A stretch of 64,000 nt of DNA from Steromphala cineraria (taxonomy: Eukaryota; Mollusca; Gastropoda; Trochida; Trochidae): positions 51,296,227-51,360,226 of the forward strand of contig OU744732.1 of NCBI GenBank assembly GCA_916613615.1, read 5' to 3'. Under the pieces are notes generated by a model. It did not search any database. It worked only from the letters and a program-made list of their open reading frames with translations, and had not been told where the DNA came from. Shown here piece after piece: positions 10,701-22,829 of this stretch; the stretch's first letter is position 1, and the number at the start of each line of letters is the position of its first letter. The translations under genes and the position numbers were made by a program.

Positions 10701-12592
10701 GGATTATTTAAACTAGTGACCGTTTCTTAACAAAGTGCTAAATTGTTACAACCTTTGAATCCCTTCGGAAGGAACCATTTCCACGCTTAATACACAAGAA
10801 CAGATATTTGGTTTGCCACAAACAATTTTTGCATTCAAAATAGGCATGGGGTCAAAATTTGTGAAATCTGATTTTCTTATTTTTGCAATAAAATATCATC
10901 TTTAACAAGAACAAGAACAAGAAGTTTATTTGTATATACTCTTTAAACCTTTTCAAGTTTCTGTCAAAGTCTATGGCATTGCATTTCTATTTGATGTATC
11001 CTTAGTATAATACAACACGAATTCCAAGATGATAATTCATAAGAAAAAACAACTTGAGTTTTTGCATTTATAAATCAGGTTTATATCAAACCCTGCCAAA
11101 TATGTAATTTCAGTACTCTTAGTATCATCTTTTAATGTGATTTTTCTGCTTCTGCCTTAAAAATCATAACATTTGAATGCATGATACTTGAAAAAGTAGA
11201 TATATTTGAACAGGTCATATTTGCACTAAGTTCGAAATTAATGAACTTTCGTTAAGCAGCTGTACTGGGTTTGGCCATTTTATTAAAGCTCTCTAGACGT
11301 TACGACGACATTTATGAATACACTTAATGGCCTATTGAACAGCTAACAGGTTATATCCCATATCAACCTGACGTGACGTTATCGAGGTTGATATCTATGA
11401 GTTAAACATTACTATGTTTTCCTCGGTTTATATGGCTAATAGTAACCTATGCCTCGGTTGATACGGGATATATAACCTCGCGGGAACCCGCATCAACCTG
11501 GGCATAAGTTACTATTTACTACATGTAATGTTTATTTGTCATTTTCTGTTCTCTAGACTATTTACAACAATTATAAACACACAATTATTATCTTTTGATT
11601 AATCCATGATTCGATTCTGGATATTTACTTGAAAATTTAACCAGTTCCAGTTAAAAACCATAAATGTTTTGTGACGACGAAATAGATTGGAAGTTCAATA
11701 TGTCTTGAAGGAAGACTTTCATACACACAAACAGTAATAACTGTGAGAGGTAGGACATATATTTAGTCATTGTTATGAAATAGCCTACAACTTGTATTCC
11801 ATCTTAAATTGCATTTTTATCTTTTTCCCCATAAGTTTGAAGTTTTTTGTTGTTTTTTGTTGTTTTTTCTTTACCTTCATGAATGACAAATCAATAACCT
11901 CTCATATATTCAAATAAACCTTTGGAAGTAACAAATCGAACCAATAGCGTTCTGATTTTTTACTCAGCGATTTACCAGTGGGCAACGGAGACGTGTTTGT
12001 CAGTCTGAAACTTGTTATTTTCAATTTCACAGGTAAAGCAGAGAATGTCCTAAGCTTGTGTCCCATATCCGGTAAGTTAGCACACAAATATTGCATAATG
12101 TCCTTTTAATTTATCAAATTATGGGCATATCCGGTTTACTTTACATTGTGTGTGGGTGGTTTTTTTTCTCATAATTAACATTACTAACTTTAGAAATCAC
12201 TTCAACTGACATGTTTTCAGGGGTTAACCTCAAAACACCCAAATATTCCCTTATTATAAATGTAGAATTAACAACAGGCAATGACAGTGTTTTGAATAGT
12301 ACTAAATATTTTAATATTTGCGTAGCAGTCATTTATCATAGTTGGATAGATTCCTTGACATAGAGATGTCAACTCAGTGCCCCCTGTGTAAGATATTATG
12401 ATTTATGTAGTATTTTTTGTCATTATCTAAGATGTGGATTACCGCTGCAGTTTTCATAGCACAATGTTAGTACCGCTGTCATAATGCTACTTGACTTCCT
12501 GAATTCCTATCACGACCAAATACTTAAATTTAATTATGCTTACCTGTTGTCATCCCAAGAAAGGACAACAGAAAGGTGAAAACAAGTTTCAT
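7679..12592 (-). CDS. Gene B: secreted C-type lectin (EPN type), complete
   Basis: Exons in coding order: 12544-12592, 9090-9175, 8906-8996, 8232-8451, 7679-7703; total 471 nt, 156 aa. The start gives a 16-residue hydrophobic signal peptide (MKLVFTFLLSFLG...). The CTLD follows with cysteine pairs in CPNF and SCY (exon 2), ICTRNGGH (exon 3), EDCVDID, EKC and LCEHR (exon 4). The EPN triplet (PGEPNS) and QWND are the classic mannose-type Ca2+-dependent ligands. The tail is SPNVPVIG-stop; AATAAA is at 7601-7606 on the minus strand. All introns are GT-AG. Intron 1 (9176-12543) holds two foldback elements. A TGATAAGCAG box sits 47 bp upstream of the ATG. Role: extracellular sugar recognition, likely immune; inferred from family. 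Confidence 0.92.
8232..8451 (-). CDS. Gene B exon 4 (EPN sugar loop)
   Basis: 220 bp, acceptor ccgaaag, donor gtaaat. Encodes VRVWIGANDMMWEG, WYPGEPNS, DEDCVDID and QWNDEKC. Confidence 0.92.
8906..8996 (-). CDS. Gene B exon 3
   Basis: 91 bp, donor gtaggt. Encodes AICTRNGGHLAVIESAAEN then ALLSTYIKNTQ. Confidence 0.9.
9090..9175 (-). CDS. Gene B exon 2
   Basis: 86 bp, acceptor ttgacag, donor gtaagt. Encodes GTDCPNFWTAIQ, GSCYTLY and SWQQAN. Confidence 0.9.
9318..9928. mobile_element. Foldback element with ~60-bp inverted ends
   Basis: Left arm CATTCTCTCCCCACAGAGGC... and right arm ...GCCTCTGTGGGGAGAGAATG are near-perfect inverses over about 60 bp. A half-copy lies near 26080-26132. Inserted in gene B intron 1. 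Confidence 0.8.
10135..10250. repeat. SINE-like fragment
   Basis: B-box-like GGTTCGAGCCCC at 10174, then a tail (ATTTCATTCCTCGGAGTATG) shared with 29190-29235. Confidence 0.35.
10462..10613. repeat. 152-bp near-perfect hairpin
   Basis: Arms TAATGCTGAGGAATATATGG... and ...CCATATATTCCTCAGCATTA with a short loop near 10530-10545. It creates mirror open frames on both strands that are not genes. Confidence 0.85.
10905..11100 (-). mobile_element. Possible LINE 3' fragment
   Basis: Read on the minus strand it ends AATAAACTTCTTGTTCTTGT, a poly(A) signal followed by a (CTTGTT)n tail typical of LINE 3' ends. No coding part recognised. Confidence 0.3.
11340..11520. repeat. Hairpin-rich foldback DNA
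   Basis: Two adjacent inverted repeats: ATATCAACCT/AGGTTGATAT (about 11358-11393) and AATAGTAACCTATGCC.../...GGCATAAGTTACTATT (about 11440-11518). Confidence 0.65.
11521..12543. other. Gene B intron 1, 5' part
   Basis: AT-rich, several short open frames, nothing recognised. Confidence 0.5.
12544..12592 (-). CDS. Gene B exon 1 (signal peptide)
   Basis: ATG at 12592-12590, donor gtaagc. Encodes MKLVFTFLLSFLGMTT. Start chosen because it is the only ATG ahead of a hydrophobic run and matches the other first exons. Confidence 0.88.
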
Positions 12593-12638
12593 GTCTGAAT
12601 TCGTCTCCTGAAATATAAAGATAAGTGAAGTATACAAG

Positions 12639-12648
12639 TGATAAGCAG
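12639..12648 (-). promoter_or_regulatory. GATA-type box upstream of gene B
   Basis: TGATAAGCAG on the plus strand (CTGCTTATCA in gene orientation), 47 bp upstream of the ATG. The core fits the WGATAR consensus of GATA factors. It may lie in the promoter or the 5' UTR. Confidence 0.5.
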
Positions 12649-12779
12649 TCAAACATGCATACAGCTGCGTATCTAAAGTTTGTTCACTTACCTTCGTATG
12701 CTAGTGCAAATGTCATGTAATTTGTAACTATAAGGCAACATAACTGTGCTAATTTGTTTCCTACACAGTTTACATGGAT

Positions 12780-13015
12780 TTTTTTAAATCGAAATTTAAG
12801 AAAATCCGAATTTAACAAATATGACCCCATCTGTCTATTTAACCATGCCAAATATCGACATTCAGTGATGAGACGAACCCTTAATATTGTTTTGGAATGG
12901 TTATTTAACAAATTGACAATTGATGATCTTTTGTAAGTGGTCCTGGAGTTATTTTATGAACGTCAAAACGAAGCCAAAATTACATGATATTTGCACTAAA
13001 TCACAAGCAAGTGTT
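12780..13015. repeat. Dispersed repeat R1, copy 1
   Basis: Shares with 18820-19060 a run through CCCCATCTGTCTATYTAACC, CATGCCAAATAT, GATATTTGCACTAA. A third, inverted part-copy is at 31245-31395. Confidence 0.75.
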
Positions 13016-13422
13016 GGTTTTTTAATGATAGTACGAATGACATGAAATGATTGATCATGAAAGCAATCCAGAATCTTTTTCAAAATGCTTCCAAACATAA
13101 AAATGTATTTGTAATTGAACTTACGTTAATAAGCATTACAACTTATGATTTCTTTTTCATTCATATAAAAAATTATTGCTAATAGTTAGGACCGTTTATT
13201 TGTATATTTTCTATAAATCAAAATTTATATTGTACATTATTGTACATTATATAGCAATTTGAATTTTGATTTACTCTAGGCCTCCACAAGCTAAGATTTA
13301 ACACTCTTGTTTTAAAAAACTGACCTTCGAATGTTCGATAAAGTTCCATTGAATTTTATACAAATAAACATGTCGAGATTTAGTTTTTGATAATTTCTAT
13401 GGAATTTATAACGAAAACAGAC

Positions 13423-13863
13423 TGAAAGTGACACAGAGTATCTTTCTTAAAATGTTATTTGGTTTTGATAAGCTACAAAAATCTAATATGCTGATTGAAG
13501 ATCATATCCCATCACTGGACTTGAAAATATATCCATTTATGCATAATATCTCTAAAATGCTTGATTTTATGAGAAAAAATAAAGAAAACATATCAAATAC
13601 GTTTAATATTCGAAATTGCTAGGCATCCAATTAATCTGCCTATTAGTTACAATACCTAATAAACACTATCGAATCGAATATACCTTCCTGTCAGCCTATG
13701 ACAAGGTTTCAAAATTACGTTTGGCGAATTTGCGCGCGCCACTCGAGCCACATTGTCCGGTTTTCGATCATTAAACCCGACTTTGAATGGTTCTAATTTA
13801 CTGATTGACCTTTAACTTGTTATTTGACATATGTGATCCTATCAACATACTGTGTCTCTTTAA
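13423..13863. mobile_element. TTAA MITE family 2, copy 2
   Basis: 441 bp; left end TGAAAGTGACACAGAGTATC (TTAA mutated to TGAA), right end ATACTGTGTCTCTTTAA. Confidence 0.8.
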
Positions 13864-14915
13864 TGTCTAAACCAGTTTGTGTGACTTTTCTGTAATCGAC
13901 ATAGGAAACATCTTTTAAACATGAATATTATTTTCATATTTACCACCTACAACTGGATACTTGCACAAATATCTCATATTTTGTCAAATTAAGCGTGTAA
14001 TTCAGCAGATTAGCAGAAACTCATCAGTAGCAGTTTTATGACTAAGCTGTCGAACTATTCTCCTGGAACCGAACCGTAAGGAAGAATCTACTCAAAACTC
14101 ATGTTGCCGTCCTCCGGGCGAGAAGGAAATTGCCATTCCAGATTCCTAATTTTAGGCAATCAAAGTTAGTTGTGCAGTCAAACATCATTTTGGCTACTGA
14201 ATAATGGCAAAGGCATTGAGATATGAACCACCCTTTCAATGCGAGAAGCGTTTTCATTTGCTACACAAAAGTCAAATGGATAGTGGTGGAAGTTTGTCAG
14301 TAACTGAAGTGTCCATATCTTCACTATGTACCCGAAATTAATATATATTTGGCATGCTAGAAAAAGGTCCAAGATTGACCAAAAGTGACAAGGAGTCTTG
14401 TTTTAAAATTTCTGATTTTCTATCTTTGGAAATATCATTTCGACACACTTTAATCAATATGTGAAATCGGTTAGTGTTATGGCATATATATTTTTAGTAA
14501 AAAATTATGAAAGAACATGTTTTAAAAATTAACCACATTGATTCATCTCAAATGCTTCTTGAAATTATTATTTATTTTATACTTCAGTATGTGCTCAAAA
14601 CATACTTCTACTGCATCCCCCCAAGCATAATCATATTTTTGGCGTTGAATAACTCGAAACTAAGCACACACCTAACTTCATTATATTTGCATTGTATCTG
14701 AGAGGTATTAAGCGGTTTTATTCAAAAGCTGTACGTGCGTGTTGATAGAAAATTCATTTAGAGATGAATATTTGTACATCTAAGGTAAAAATGTTACAAA
14801 TTATGCAAACTAAGAGTGATAAAAATAAATAAACGTCTATCCGCCCTGTGAATGTTTATATTTATCGGTTTAGAAAATAATCTTTGTGTGTGTTTGAACA
14901 GCCTCCAAATAAAAA
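13864..14915. other. B/C intergenic DNA
   Basis: AT-rich, no gene recognised. Confidence 0.5.
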
Positions 14916-15341
14916 CACTGTGTATAACCGTACACCGGAACTAGCGAGGTGTAGGCGGAGAAATGTTGCTAGCGAGGAGCGTGATCGCAAACGGGATCCC
15001 TTAAAATGCAATAATCACCGTTTCATCATCTTTTTTTATGTTATTATCATGTCAATAGTTTCCGAGATATAACTATTTAATGTCTTATCCTGTTCATAGT
15101 CAGAGATAGCAATTCTGTTACTAACAACAGCATTACTCGCAACTGTCATTGTTACTGTCCCTTGGATACAGAATGACAGGCACATATATTTTACTAAGTA
15201 TGTATGCTAAAATTACCACATGATGTTGATTATTTGAAAGTTATGAAGTAAAATATTACCTAACTTTCGATTTCGGCTCCTCGCTTGCAACATTTCTCCG
15301 CCGTACACCTCGCTAGTTCCGGTGTACGGTTATACACAGTG
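14916..15341. mobile_element. MITE with ~62-bp terminal inverted repeats
   Basis: 426 bp; left CACTGTGTATAACCGTACAC..., right ...GTGTACGGTTATACACAGTG. The interior has no transposase. Confidence 0.88.
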
Positions 15342-15717
15342 AAAAAGTATCCGTCTTAAAGATTGACATTGTTTAGTCACCAGACTACAATACACTATAT
15401 GCTTATCAATATTTTGAAGAACGACTTCCCGATAAAATAATTTTATTTTGACGATGTTAAAGTCTTCGAAGCGTTTCTTTTTATCACGAGTTTACAAGAC
15501 ATTCTACTATGGCAGATTGCGTAAACCCAAACAAATCAATGTTACATTTTATCCAATTCACACTCAGTATTGATGTGATGATAATTCAACGGAGAGCAAG
15601 TGACGCTATGTAATAACAAGATCGGATTGATAGAAATAAATTTATTTTAAATTCAACAGATATGAAGTCAAATTAGCATAGTAAGGGGCTCTTCTGGCGT
15701 TAGATGAAATATGATTG

Positions 15718-15742
15718 TCAACCAACAACTTCGTCAATAGGA
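15718..15742 (-). CDS. Gene C terminal exon
   Basis: 25 coding bases after a ttttcag-like acceptor give (S)PIDEVVG-stop. Confidence 0.82.
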
Positions 15743-17744
15743 CTGAAAAAGAAATCGAAAATTATCAGATACCAAACCATTTTCAAACATTTTTCTATTA
15801 TATAAGGAAATGATATCGATTTATTTTCAAATGGTTTTTAATAGGAGAAGGTTGTTGCTCGAAAATTCTTTGTTAATTTATTTTTTTTGCAATTTAACCT
15901 GAAGTCGTTTTTTCTCAATACGAGGACAGGCCTTGCCTTGACTTAAAATAATAATGTCATTTTTTAGCCTGAAAAATTATTGCCAGGACTGCTTATTCGC
16001 TTAACATTAGGACTTAAACATTGTGGTAGCTATTCAAAGCCTTCCTGTGACCAAATTGGTCGTACTTTTTAGATTGCCGCTGCCTATATATTCCTGGGTC
16101 AACTGAGTGCAATGTTGATGATGTGCCTTGTGACACAACGCGGGACTCGACAAAGGTCAAAGATTGGTGGTGTCTGTTGGAATCGGCAAGTTAAGATAAG
16201 AAGATATGTATTCTTACGTAAGTAAAATCTTATCTATCAGCCTACATACTTATAACGCGTCCAAATATATTGAGGTAACTGTAGGCTTATAATGGGTCAA
16301 GGTTAACATTCTGAAATGAAAGTTACCTCAACATGTTACAGATCAATTTCCTGTTGTTGTTTTTGAGTGGTGTCAATAGAAGTCGTTATTCAGTGATTTA
16401 CTGCCAAATGAGAAAGTACCGAGAAAAATGTATTTACATATTACTTTGAATAAATGAATGATACTGTTTGTAAAACTATAACAAAATCTGATGAATGAGG
16501 ACCCTCAATTGTTTTCTATTTCTTAAAGGGGCAGTAGCATGTTATTTGAAAATGTTATGTTTTCAATGTTTCACTTATATTGTACCTTAATGCTAGATGT
16601 ACTATTTTGATAGTGTCAAATCTCATTACACCAACCAATCATCCATAGTCAGAGAACTAATCATAAAGATTCACAAAAAGTCCAATGGCGGCCATTTTTG
16701 TGTGAATACATTTAATTCTTTTTGTGTAAGAAAATGAAATCGCAAATGAAATTATATATCTGATTAATTACTGCTTCATTAAGATAAATACATTGTCTTT
16801 CAATTAGACCACTTATTTTCAGTTTCTTGATATCACCTTATATTCCCGAAAACGTGCTACTGCCCCTTTAATATTACAGAACTAAGAATACAACAATAAG
16901 GAACTTTGGATTTGGTCAATACTGCTGTCCCACATTAGTTCCAAGGAAAACATACCTGCCCCGGACGTTCAGATATAAACGTTATCACTAAGGATGCGAG
17001 CTATTATCCGTGTATTGCAATACAGAAACAAAATGATACAATCGGTACACACCCCTTAAAATATCCAAGTTTTCGAACGTTATAGAATATGCAACTTAAA
17101 TGTAAAATTGCAGAAAAGACACATGATCATTTATTATAACTTATTATCATTGTCAAGATCAAACGGTAAGGTTCTGAATAGATGGACTCTTTATCATCTT
17201 TGTTTCACAGAAAAAGATTTGAATTGGTGTCTACAGAATGTTCCTGCTACGTAAGTACCAAACTATACATATTTAAACAAAATAGATTTGAATTCTTTTT
17301 TTTTTCAATTTTAATTTGAATTCCCCTCTTCCTGGTCGGCACATGTCCATGAATTGATCTCCTGAGTTTCAGATTATACAATTGATGTTTTGACATCTAT
17401 GTCAATTGCCCTTTCCTCATAAACATATTTCACATATATAACACGTTCTTTTTATCATAAATAATTTTCATGTTTGGCGGATAAACATGATAAATAAAGA
17501 CGTTTTTGAATTAACAAATTCATTGATGATTATAAGAAATAACGACGTAGCCCATTAAATAAGATGGGACAACTGTTCAAGATGAAAAGACCTTCAATTT
17601 TCAAAAGGATTACAGTAGATTATGGTTTTGTAGTAAATAATAACCCGGTACCGAGGGGTTATGGAAAATAACCTCACGAGGGCGTAGCCCGAGCAGAGGT
17701 TATTTCCATAACCCTAGGGGAAACGGGTTATTATTTGACTTAGG

Positions 17745-17775
<31 letters not shown>

Positions 17776-20700
17776 CATTTATAAAGCGCTATATCCATAC
17801 ACAAGGTGCATGCTCAAAGCGCATTGAAAATAAGAAAATTTAAGGTAGTCATGAGTTAAAACCAATTGAAAAAAGAAGGGATAGAACCGTCCAAGGGGTG
17901 TAAAGGAAAATCTTTACCTTCTTTCACATATATAATGTAAGTGCGAACCACACCGATGATCATTCCATTTGTAGCCTTCAGCAATCCTGATGTCTATACA
18001 GGTCTGGTGTATGTCACCGGGTTCTCCTGGTCCCCAGTCGGAGAACGAGAGAGGCTGATGTGTCCCCACCCAGGTGAAGTTTCTGTCATGTGTGAAGTCT
18101 TGTGCCCCGATCCAAGCGTCAGAATGATGAACTATCGTTGGTGCAATGGAAGAAAGAAAACCATCTATATATATATTTAAAATAATTCCAATTTTATTCC
18201 GCCCAAAGTTTCCTTTTTGATCCACCCACGTACTGTAAAGCGTACCTTAAAGGGAACCAACAACCTAGCTCGTGAAACCTATTTGATCATCATTAAATAG
18301 AGCGTCCAGACGAGTGAGGGGTGTCTCATGACACAAATTTGGTACTGGCTGTCAACTGTAAGCGGTTTGTAACCAAACGATTTAGTCCCTACCGAGCATT
18401 TGCGACTCTATCGGGGCCCTGCTAATAAAACTCTGGAAGTTAAAAATTCAGGTTGCAGCCCCCCTTTAAGTTGGTTCTCTTTCCTTCGTATTCTAGTACA
18501 AATATTATATAGAAAATCTTTGAAACATCCTAGCATTGCGAAAACGAAACGGATACTGTTGAAATATCACTACATTGGTAAAGATGCAGTTTGCGTTAAC
18601 ATATTCGTATGTTATACCTAACAGATAACCGTAAAAAATTTGGCAGGGCCTTTAAGTGACCAGGGGTCAAAATTTCGAAAACACTATTTTTTATTTTTCT
18701 CAACAAGATCCTTCACAAGTGACCAACAGCTTTAGATCTAAGTCATGTTTGCTCCTCTGCACTAGGGCAATGTCACTGTACTGATGTTTTGCTTATAGGA
18801 AGTTCCATTTTATAGGGATAATTTTAATCGAAATTTGAGAAAAGCTGAATTTTACAAACATTACCCCATCTGTCTATCTAACCATGCCAAATATTGAAAT
18901 TCAGCAGCAGTGACGAGACGACCCCGGAATATGGTTTGGAAATCGTTATTTTACACATGGACAGTTGGTGGTCCTTTGTAAGTGCCGCTGGAGTTAATTA
19001 TGGACGTCAAAAGAAAACCCAATTTACATGATATTTGCACTAAGTTACACAAGCAAGTGAATAAACTTAAGGTGCGCAGCTGTAAGAAAGAAAATGTTCC
19101 ACAAAACTTGAATCCTAGTTTTGTCTGAAGTTATGTATCATGTGGTAGAATATCAGCTTATAAGTCATAATGAAATAATTTGCTAACTTGGGCCCCTGGA
19201 CTTAACCGGACCCTGGGATTATTGATTAACTGACCACTGTGGGATCATCCAGCATTCTTAAGTGAATGTTGTAAGAAATGTTGTAAACCATAATATTGTT
19301 AATCTAGATAATAGTTATGCAATAGATCATAGACATGGAAGAAACAATTTTGAATGACATAAACGACTAATGTTATAAAAGTTCTATAAAGAAAATCAAC
19401 TGCTCCCTAAGAGGCACCTCTTGCATTACCATAAAAGGAAATGTAAGGAGGGTTCAGAAGTTTCTGCATAAATGATATGCTTGAGTATATAGGAGCTCTT
19501 TCCAGGCACGACGGGGGGTGCGCGCCTGAGATTCCTTGAGATCACTTGAATGTATAGAGTGATTGAAAATACATGATTGAGGGCCAAACAGAGTTGTGTC
19601 ATTGTTGATGTTGTATCTTGTGTGAAGTGAGTGCATCTACTAAAGAACTACATCCCCAGTATGAACTTAAGGTGACAGTAAGGAGCAAATATGACACTGA
19701 TTCAACGTTAGTTTACTTACACAATTTAAAGTAGTGTGCCATCTCAGAGTTAAAAAGTTAATGTGTACTACCTGAGTGAGGGTGATAAAAGAATAACCGC
19801 AATATCGTAAAAACAACAATCCAACGTTCTTAATTTTCATCTATATTTATTTAAAACGAACAAAAGCAAGAAAACAGAATATTAGCCACTGACGCCATTA
19901 GAACGTTTGATTATCACATTGTATGATCTTTTTAAAATCTATTTAAATATCTCAAAGCGCAAACATTGGGATACTATTTAACAATTGACCTACCTTGGGT
20001 ATTTTTCATAAAGGTTGTAACGAATTTATTTTCAGCAGCAGTTTCTATTATTACAAGATGACCGCCATGTTTTTCACATATGAGCTGGGAAAGACAAAAA
20101 GAAAAGGCAGCAGTGACAACAAGAATAGCATTTTAGCAGACAGAGTACACCAATACCCTTACGGAAATGTTATACTTAGAAACACAAAATCTAATGTTCC
20201 AACCACCCTGCTACATCAGCGTATATGTCTCCGCATTGTGCTGCAACGTATACCCTGATATCCATCCTGCAAAGATCCTCGTTTCGCTGACGGCTGGTTA
20301 CTCAACGCTATTTATAGCCTGTCTTGTTTTAATCAAACAATTTCGAAATCCATACACTGTTGTCAAGAGAAAAATCGTAAAGAAAGTTACTAAGAGCTCA
20401 GCAGGAACATACAGCTGGACGTGAGATACATCCTCACGTAGTAATTGGTTAATTTCAATCACACTGTCGTTACACGTGCATTACAGTGAGCACGCGGGAC
20501 GAGGCCAGGGAACCGGTTGAAGCTATCGCTGATAGAGGGCATCGTTTGATTGGCTTGCTATATGTTGTGAAACAAGGGTTTTGGCCCGATAGATATCAGG
20601 CAGAAGTTGCCGCAGAACGCTGAATTACAGAATGTGTCCAAACGTGACCTGTAATGTCCAATGTACACTATGCTAGTACTGAAATTACACGCCTCTTGAT

Positions 20701-22333
20701 TATTAATACAGAACAATAATATAAAGGGAGTGACATGACATGAGGAAACGCGTCTTCGTATCTTGGTTTCCTTGCCACATGCTCAGAGATTTCAATTGGA
20801 ATTTTGGTAGTAAACCATGTCACCTGACAGGCCTTGTACACAAGTGGAAACTAGCTACAGGCACAACTCTTTCCGTAATGGAAGACAAAGTTCGAAAGAT
20901 GTACAGTTTTGTTGGCTTAATCGAGTACTTTCAATATTTTCCACATGAAAAGTGTCAGGGTGATGCAGAGAGAGCTTCGGATCGTTCGTCTATTGGTAAC
21001 CGAGGAATGAAAGTTAACAAGCTATTGCTACTTACATTAGCCTGGTGCCAAGATTTCGGTGTTTGGGAGAGAGCATAGCAAGAATCTTGGAATTTTGTCC
21101 AAAATTCAGGACATTCTGCGCCTGTCAATGTAAAACATTTGGAATAACAAAATTATTAAGAGATTTTACGATTTTTCTATTTTGAAGAACTGTCGAGGCA
21201 ACTCAAGTTGAACTGTCTAAAAAACGTTTCAAATTTTGATCCATCAAAAATAAAAGTTTGGAAAGACGAGTTTGTAAGAATGGCGACATGATTCTTTTGG
21301 GCGGTTTCCTAAGCTGTTGTCATACCTAAATAAAACTGGCACGTAACCAGCAGATTTGCCTAAAAAAGGTGAAGGTACATCAAGGTAGAAAGCGTCATTT
21401 CACAAAAGATGATTATTTGTACATAAATGATTGAGTTCATATCAACTGTGATAGAACACCGGCCAAATCAGGCCAAGATTAACCCTCATGGTGTCGCCAT
21501 GTCATATGTAAACCAAAACACTGATATGCAACTTGTGTAATCAAGCTGATTTGCTGTATTCCCCATTTTCAAAAAGTAGGTAGTTATAATTCGATATTTT
21601 ACCAAAATATGATCATTTATAGTTATTGAGTAAGATGAAATCAGTTGTGTTTGAGGATCATCATGACAAAACCTTTGTCATTATCGTTTAAATAAGACTT
21701 CAAAGAGAAATTATCATGAAAAAATGCAGCTGTATCATAAAGTTCAGATATATATGTGACAAAAACAAAACAAATCATCGAAAAAGGAACGGAAATAAAT
21801 GCAAATGTTCGGCTTGTAAATTTGATTTCTTCATATCAAACCTTGACATCATCTAATCATGAATAGTTAATGTAATGGCCACACTCGATGATTTAACGTT
21901 TTATGTGGATTTCGTTGTTGATTGACTATTCGAAATCAAATGTTTACCACTTTAAGTCAGCAAAGGATTCCACTTTGAAAACAAATATATTTTAGGACAA
22001 TCAATATTCTGACAAAACTACAATTAACTTGATGTCGTCACAATCACAATATTTATAATTACTGACGTGCAATATGACATGCTTCTATGTAGATAATTTC
22101 ACTTAAATTGTTTTCATTCATCAAGAACATATCGGTTTATTGATACTATTCTCTAGTGCTAAGCCACCCTTTGAATAATGTTATTACATAAACAACTTGG
22201 CAAAATCTATTGCAACTATTTCTACCAATGAAGTAAGTAAACAAATACATGTAATATAGATGCAGGTATACTTACCTGTTGCAGTCCCGAGGAAGGTGCA
22301 AGAAGACAGAAGAAAGGCGAGCACGAGTCTCAT
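15718..22333 (-). CDS. Gene C: secreted C-type lectin-like protein (EPG loop), complete
   Basis: Exons 22276-22333, 21036-21121, 19994-20084, 17918-18131, 15718-15742; 474 nt, 157 aa. The 19-residue signal peptide starts MRLVLAFLLSSC. CTLD cysteines are all kept (ECPEF, SCY, LICEKHGGH, TCIDI, RCGS, ICER) and KWND is intact. The sugar triplet is EPG followed by D instead of EPN, so the Asn that normally binds Ca2+ and sugar is gone; canonical mannose binding is doubtful. The tail is SPIDEVVG-stop, identical in its last residues to gene H. AATAAA is at 15641-15646 (minus). Introns are long and hold a TTAA MITE (16523-16871), a hairpin (17635-17736) and a (TAA)n repeat. Confidence 0.92.
15743..16522. 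other. Gene C intron 4, 3' part
   Basis: No feature recognised. Confidence 0.5.
16523..16871. mobile_element. TTAA MITE family 1, copy 3
   Basis: TTAAAGGGGCAGTAGCATG ... AACGTGCTACTGCCCCTTTAA (left and right ends), 349 bp, in gene C intron 4. Confidence 0.88.
17635..17736. repeat. 102-bp hairpin
   Basis: Arms AAATAATAACCCGGTACCGA... and ...GGGGAAACGGGTTATTATTT; the loop holds GAGGGCGTAGCCC. Confidence 0.85.
17743..17850. repeat. (TAA)n microsatellite with short flanking repeat
   Basis: About nine TAA/AAT units, then ATGAGCATTTATAAAGCGCT and GCTCAAAGCGCATTGAAAA. The GCGCT/AGCGC pair suggests a microsatellite-seeding repeat. Confidence 0.7.
17918..18131 (-). CDS. Gene C exon 4 (EPG loop)
   Basis: 214 bp, the shortest exon 4 of the cluster; acceptor acgatag, donor gtaaag. 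Encodes AWIGAQDFTHD, WGPGEPGD, TCIDI and KWNDHRC. Confidence 0.92.
18247..18469. mobile_element. Possible TTAA-ended MITE
   Basis: Begins TTAAAGGGAACCAACAACC and ends CAGCCCCCCTTTAA; only about 8 bp of the ends are inverted. Confidence 0.35.
18820..19060. repeat. Dispersed repeat R1, copy 2
   Basis: Direct copy of 12780-13015, in gene C intron 3. Confidence 0.75.
19994..20084 (-). CDS. Gene C exon 3
   Basis: 91 bp, acceptor ttcccag, donor gtaggt. Encodes LICEKHGGHLVIIETAAEN then KFVTTFMKNTQ. Confidence 0.9.
20085..21035. other. Gene C intron 2
   Basis: Open frames at 20167-20424 and 20740-21078 have no recognised domain; the latter overlaps exon 2 on the other strand. Confidence 0.5.
21036..21121 (-). 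CDS. Gene C exon 2
   Basis: 86 bp, acceptor ttgacag, donor gtaagt. Encodes GAECPEFWTKFQ, DSCYALS and SWHQAN. Confidence 0.9.
21122..22275. other. Gene C intron 1
   Basis: AT-rich, nothing recognised. Confidence 0.5.
22276..22333 (-). CDS. Gene C exon 1 (signal peptide)
   Basis: 58 bp; ATG at 22333-22331, donor gtaagt. Hydrophobic MRLVLAFLLSSCTFLGTAT. Confidence 0.9.
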
Positions 22334-22378
22334 GCCTGGTTTCTTGATTAGGTTAAACCAGGTATGTTAGTGCAGGTG

Positions 22379-22388
22379 TGATAAGCAG
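22379..22388 (-). promoter_or_regulatory. GATA-type box upstream of gene C
   Basis: TGATAAGCAG, 46 bp upstream of the ATG and followed on the plus strand by TCCTTTATTAAA. In gene orientation this gives an AATAAAGGA stretch just before the box, possibly TATA-like. Confidence 0.5.
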
Positions 22389-22494
22389 TCCTTTATTAAA
22401 AATATGAACATCTGATTATTTTCGAAATAGATTGAATGACCTTGAGCAGAAGCCTTGGTTCGAGTTATATAAGATAAAGAGTTAGATGTTACCA

Positions 22495-22521
22495 ATATAT
22501 GTATATATATATATATGTATA
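22495..22521. repeat. (AT/GT)n microsatellite
   Basis: ATATATGTATATATATATAT-type run. Confidence 0.8.
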
Positions 22522-22829
22522 TTCACAAAAAAAGTTAATTGTCCAGGTGTATGGTCCAACTTCGTCTAATGAATATTAAATAAAAACATAATGCCGGGTA
22601 TACATGTATATATACACGAAAAATCCACAAGCACACACACATATATACTATACAAAAAAAGAAAGGCATAGCTGGATATTTCAAGGTTTGGTTACAGTCA
22701 ATTTTGAATTGACACTGTCTTTTACTAAATGCGTATAACAAACTGAAATTTCTCACTGAGATAACAGGATCATTGCTCTTTATGATATAATACACGCCAT
22801 ATGACTTTAACTTCCTTTAGCTAATCAGA

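Noticed and set aside
20740..21078. 112-codon frame overlapping gene C exon 2
   Set aside because: Opposite strand to a well-supported exon, no domain.
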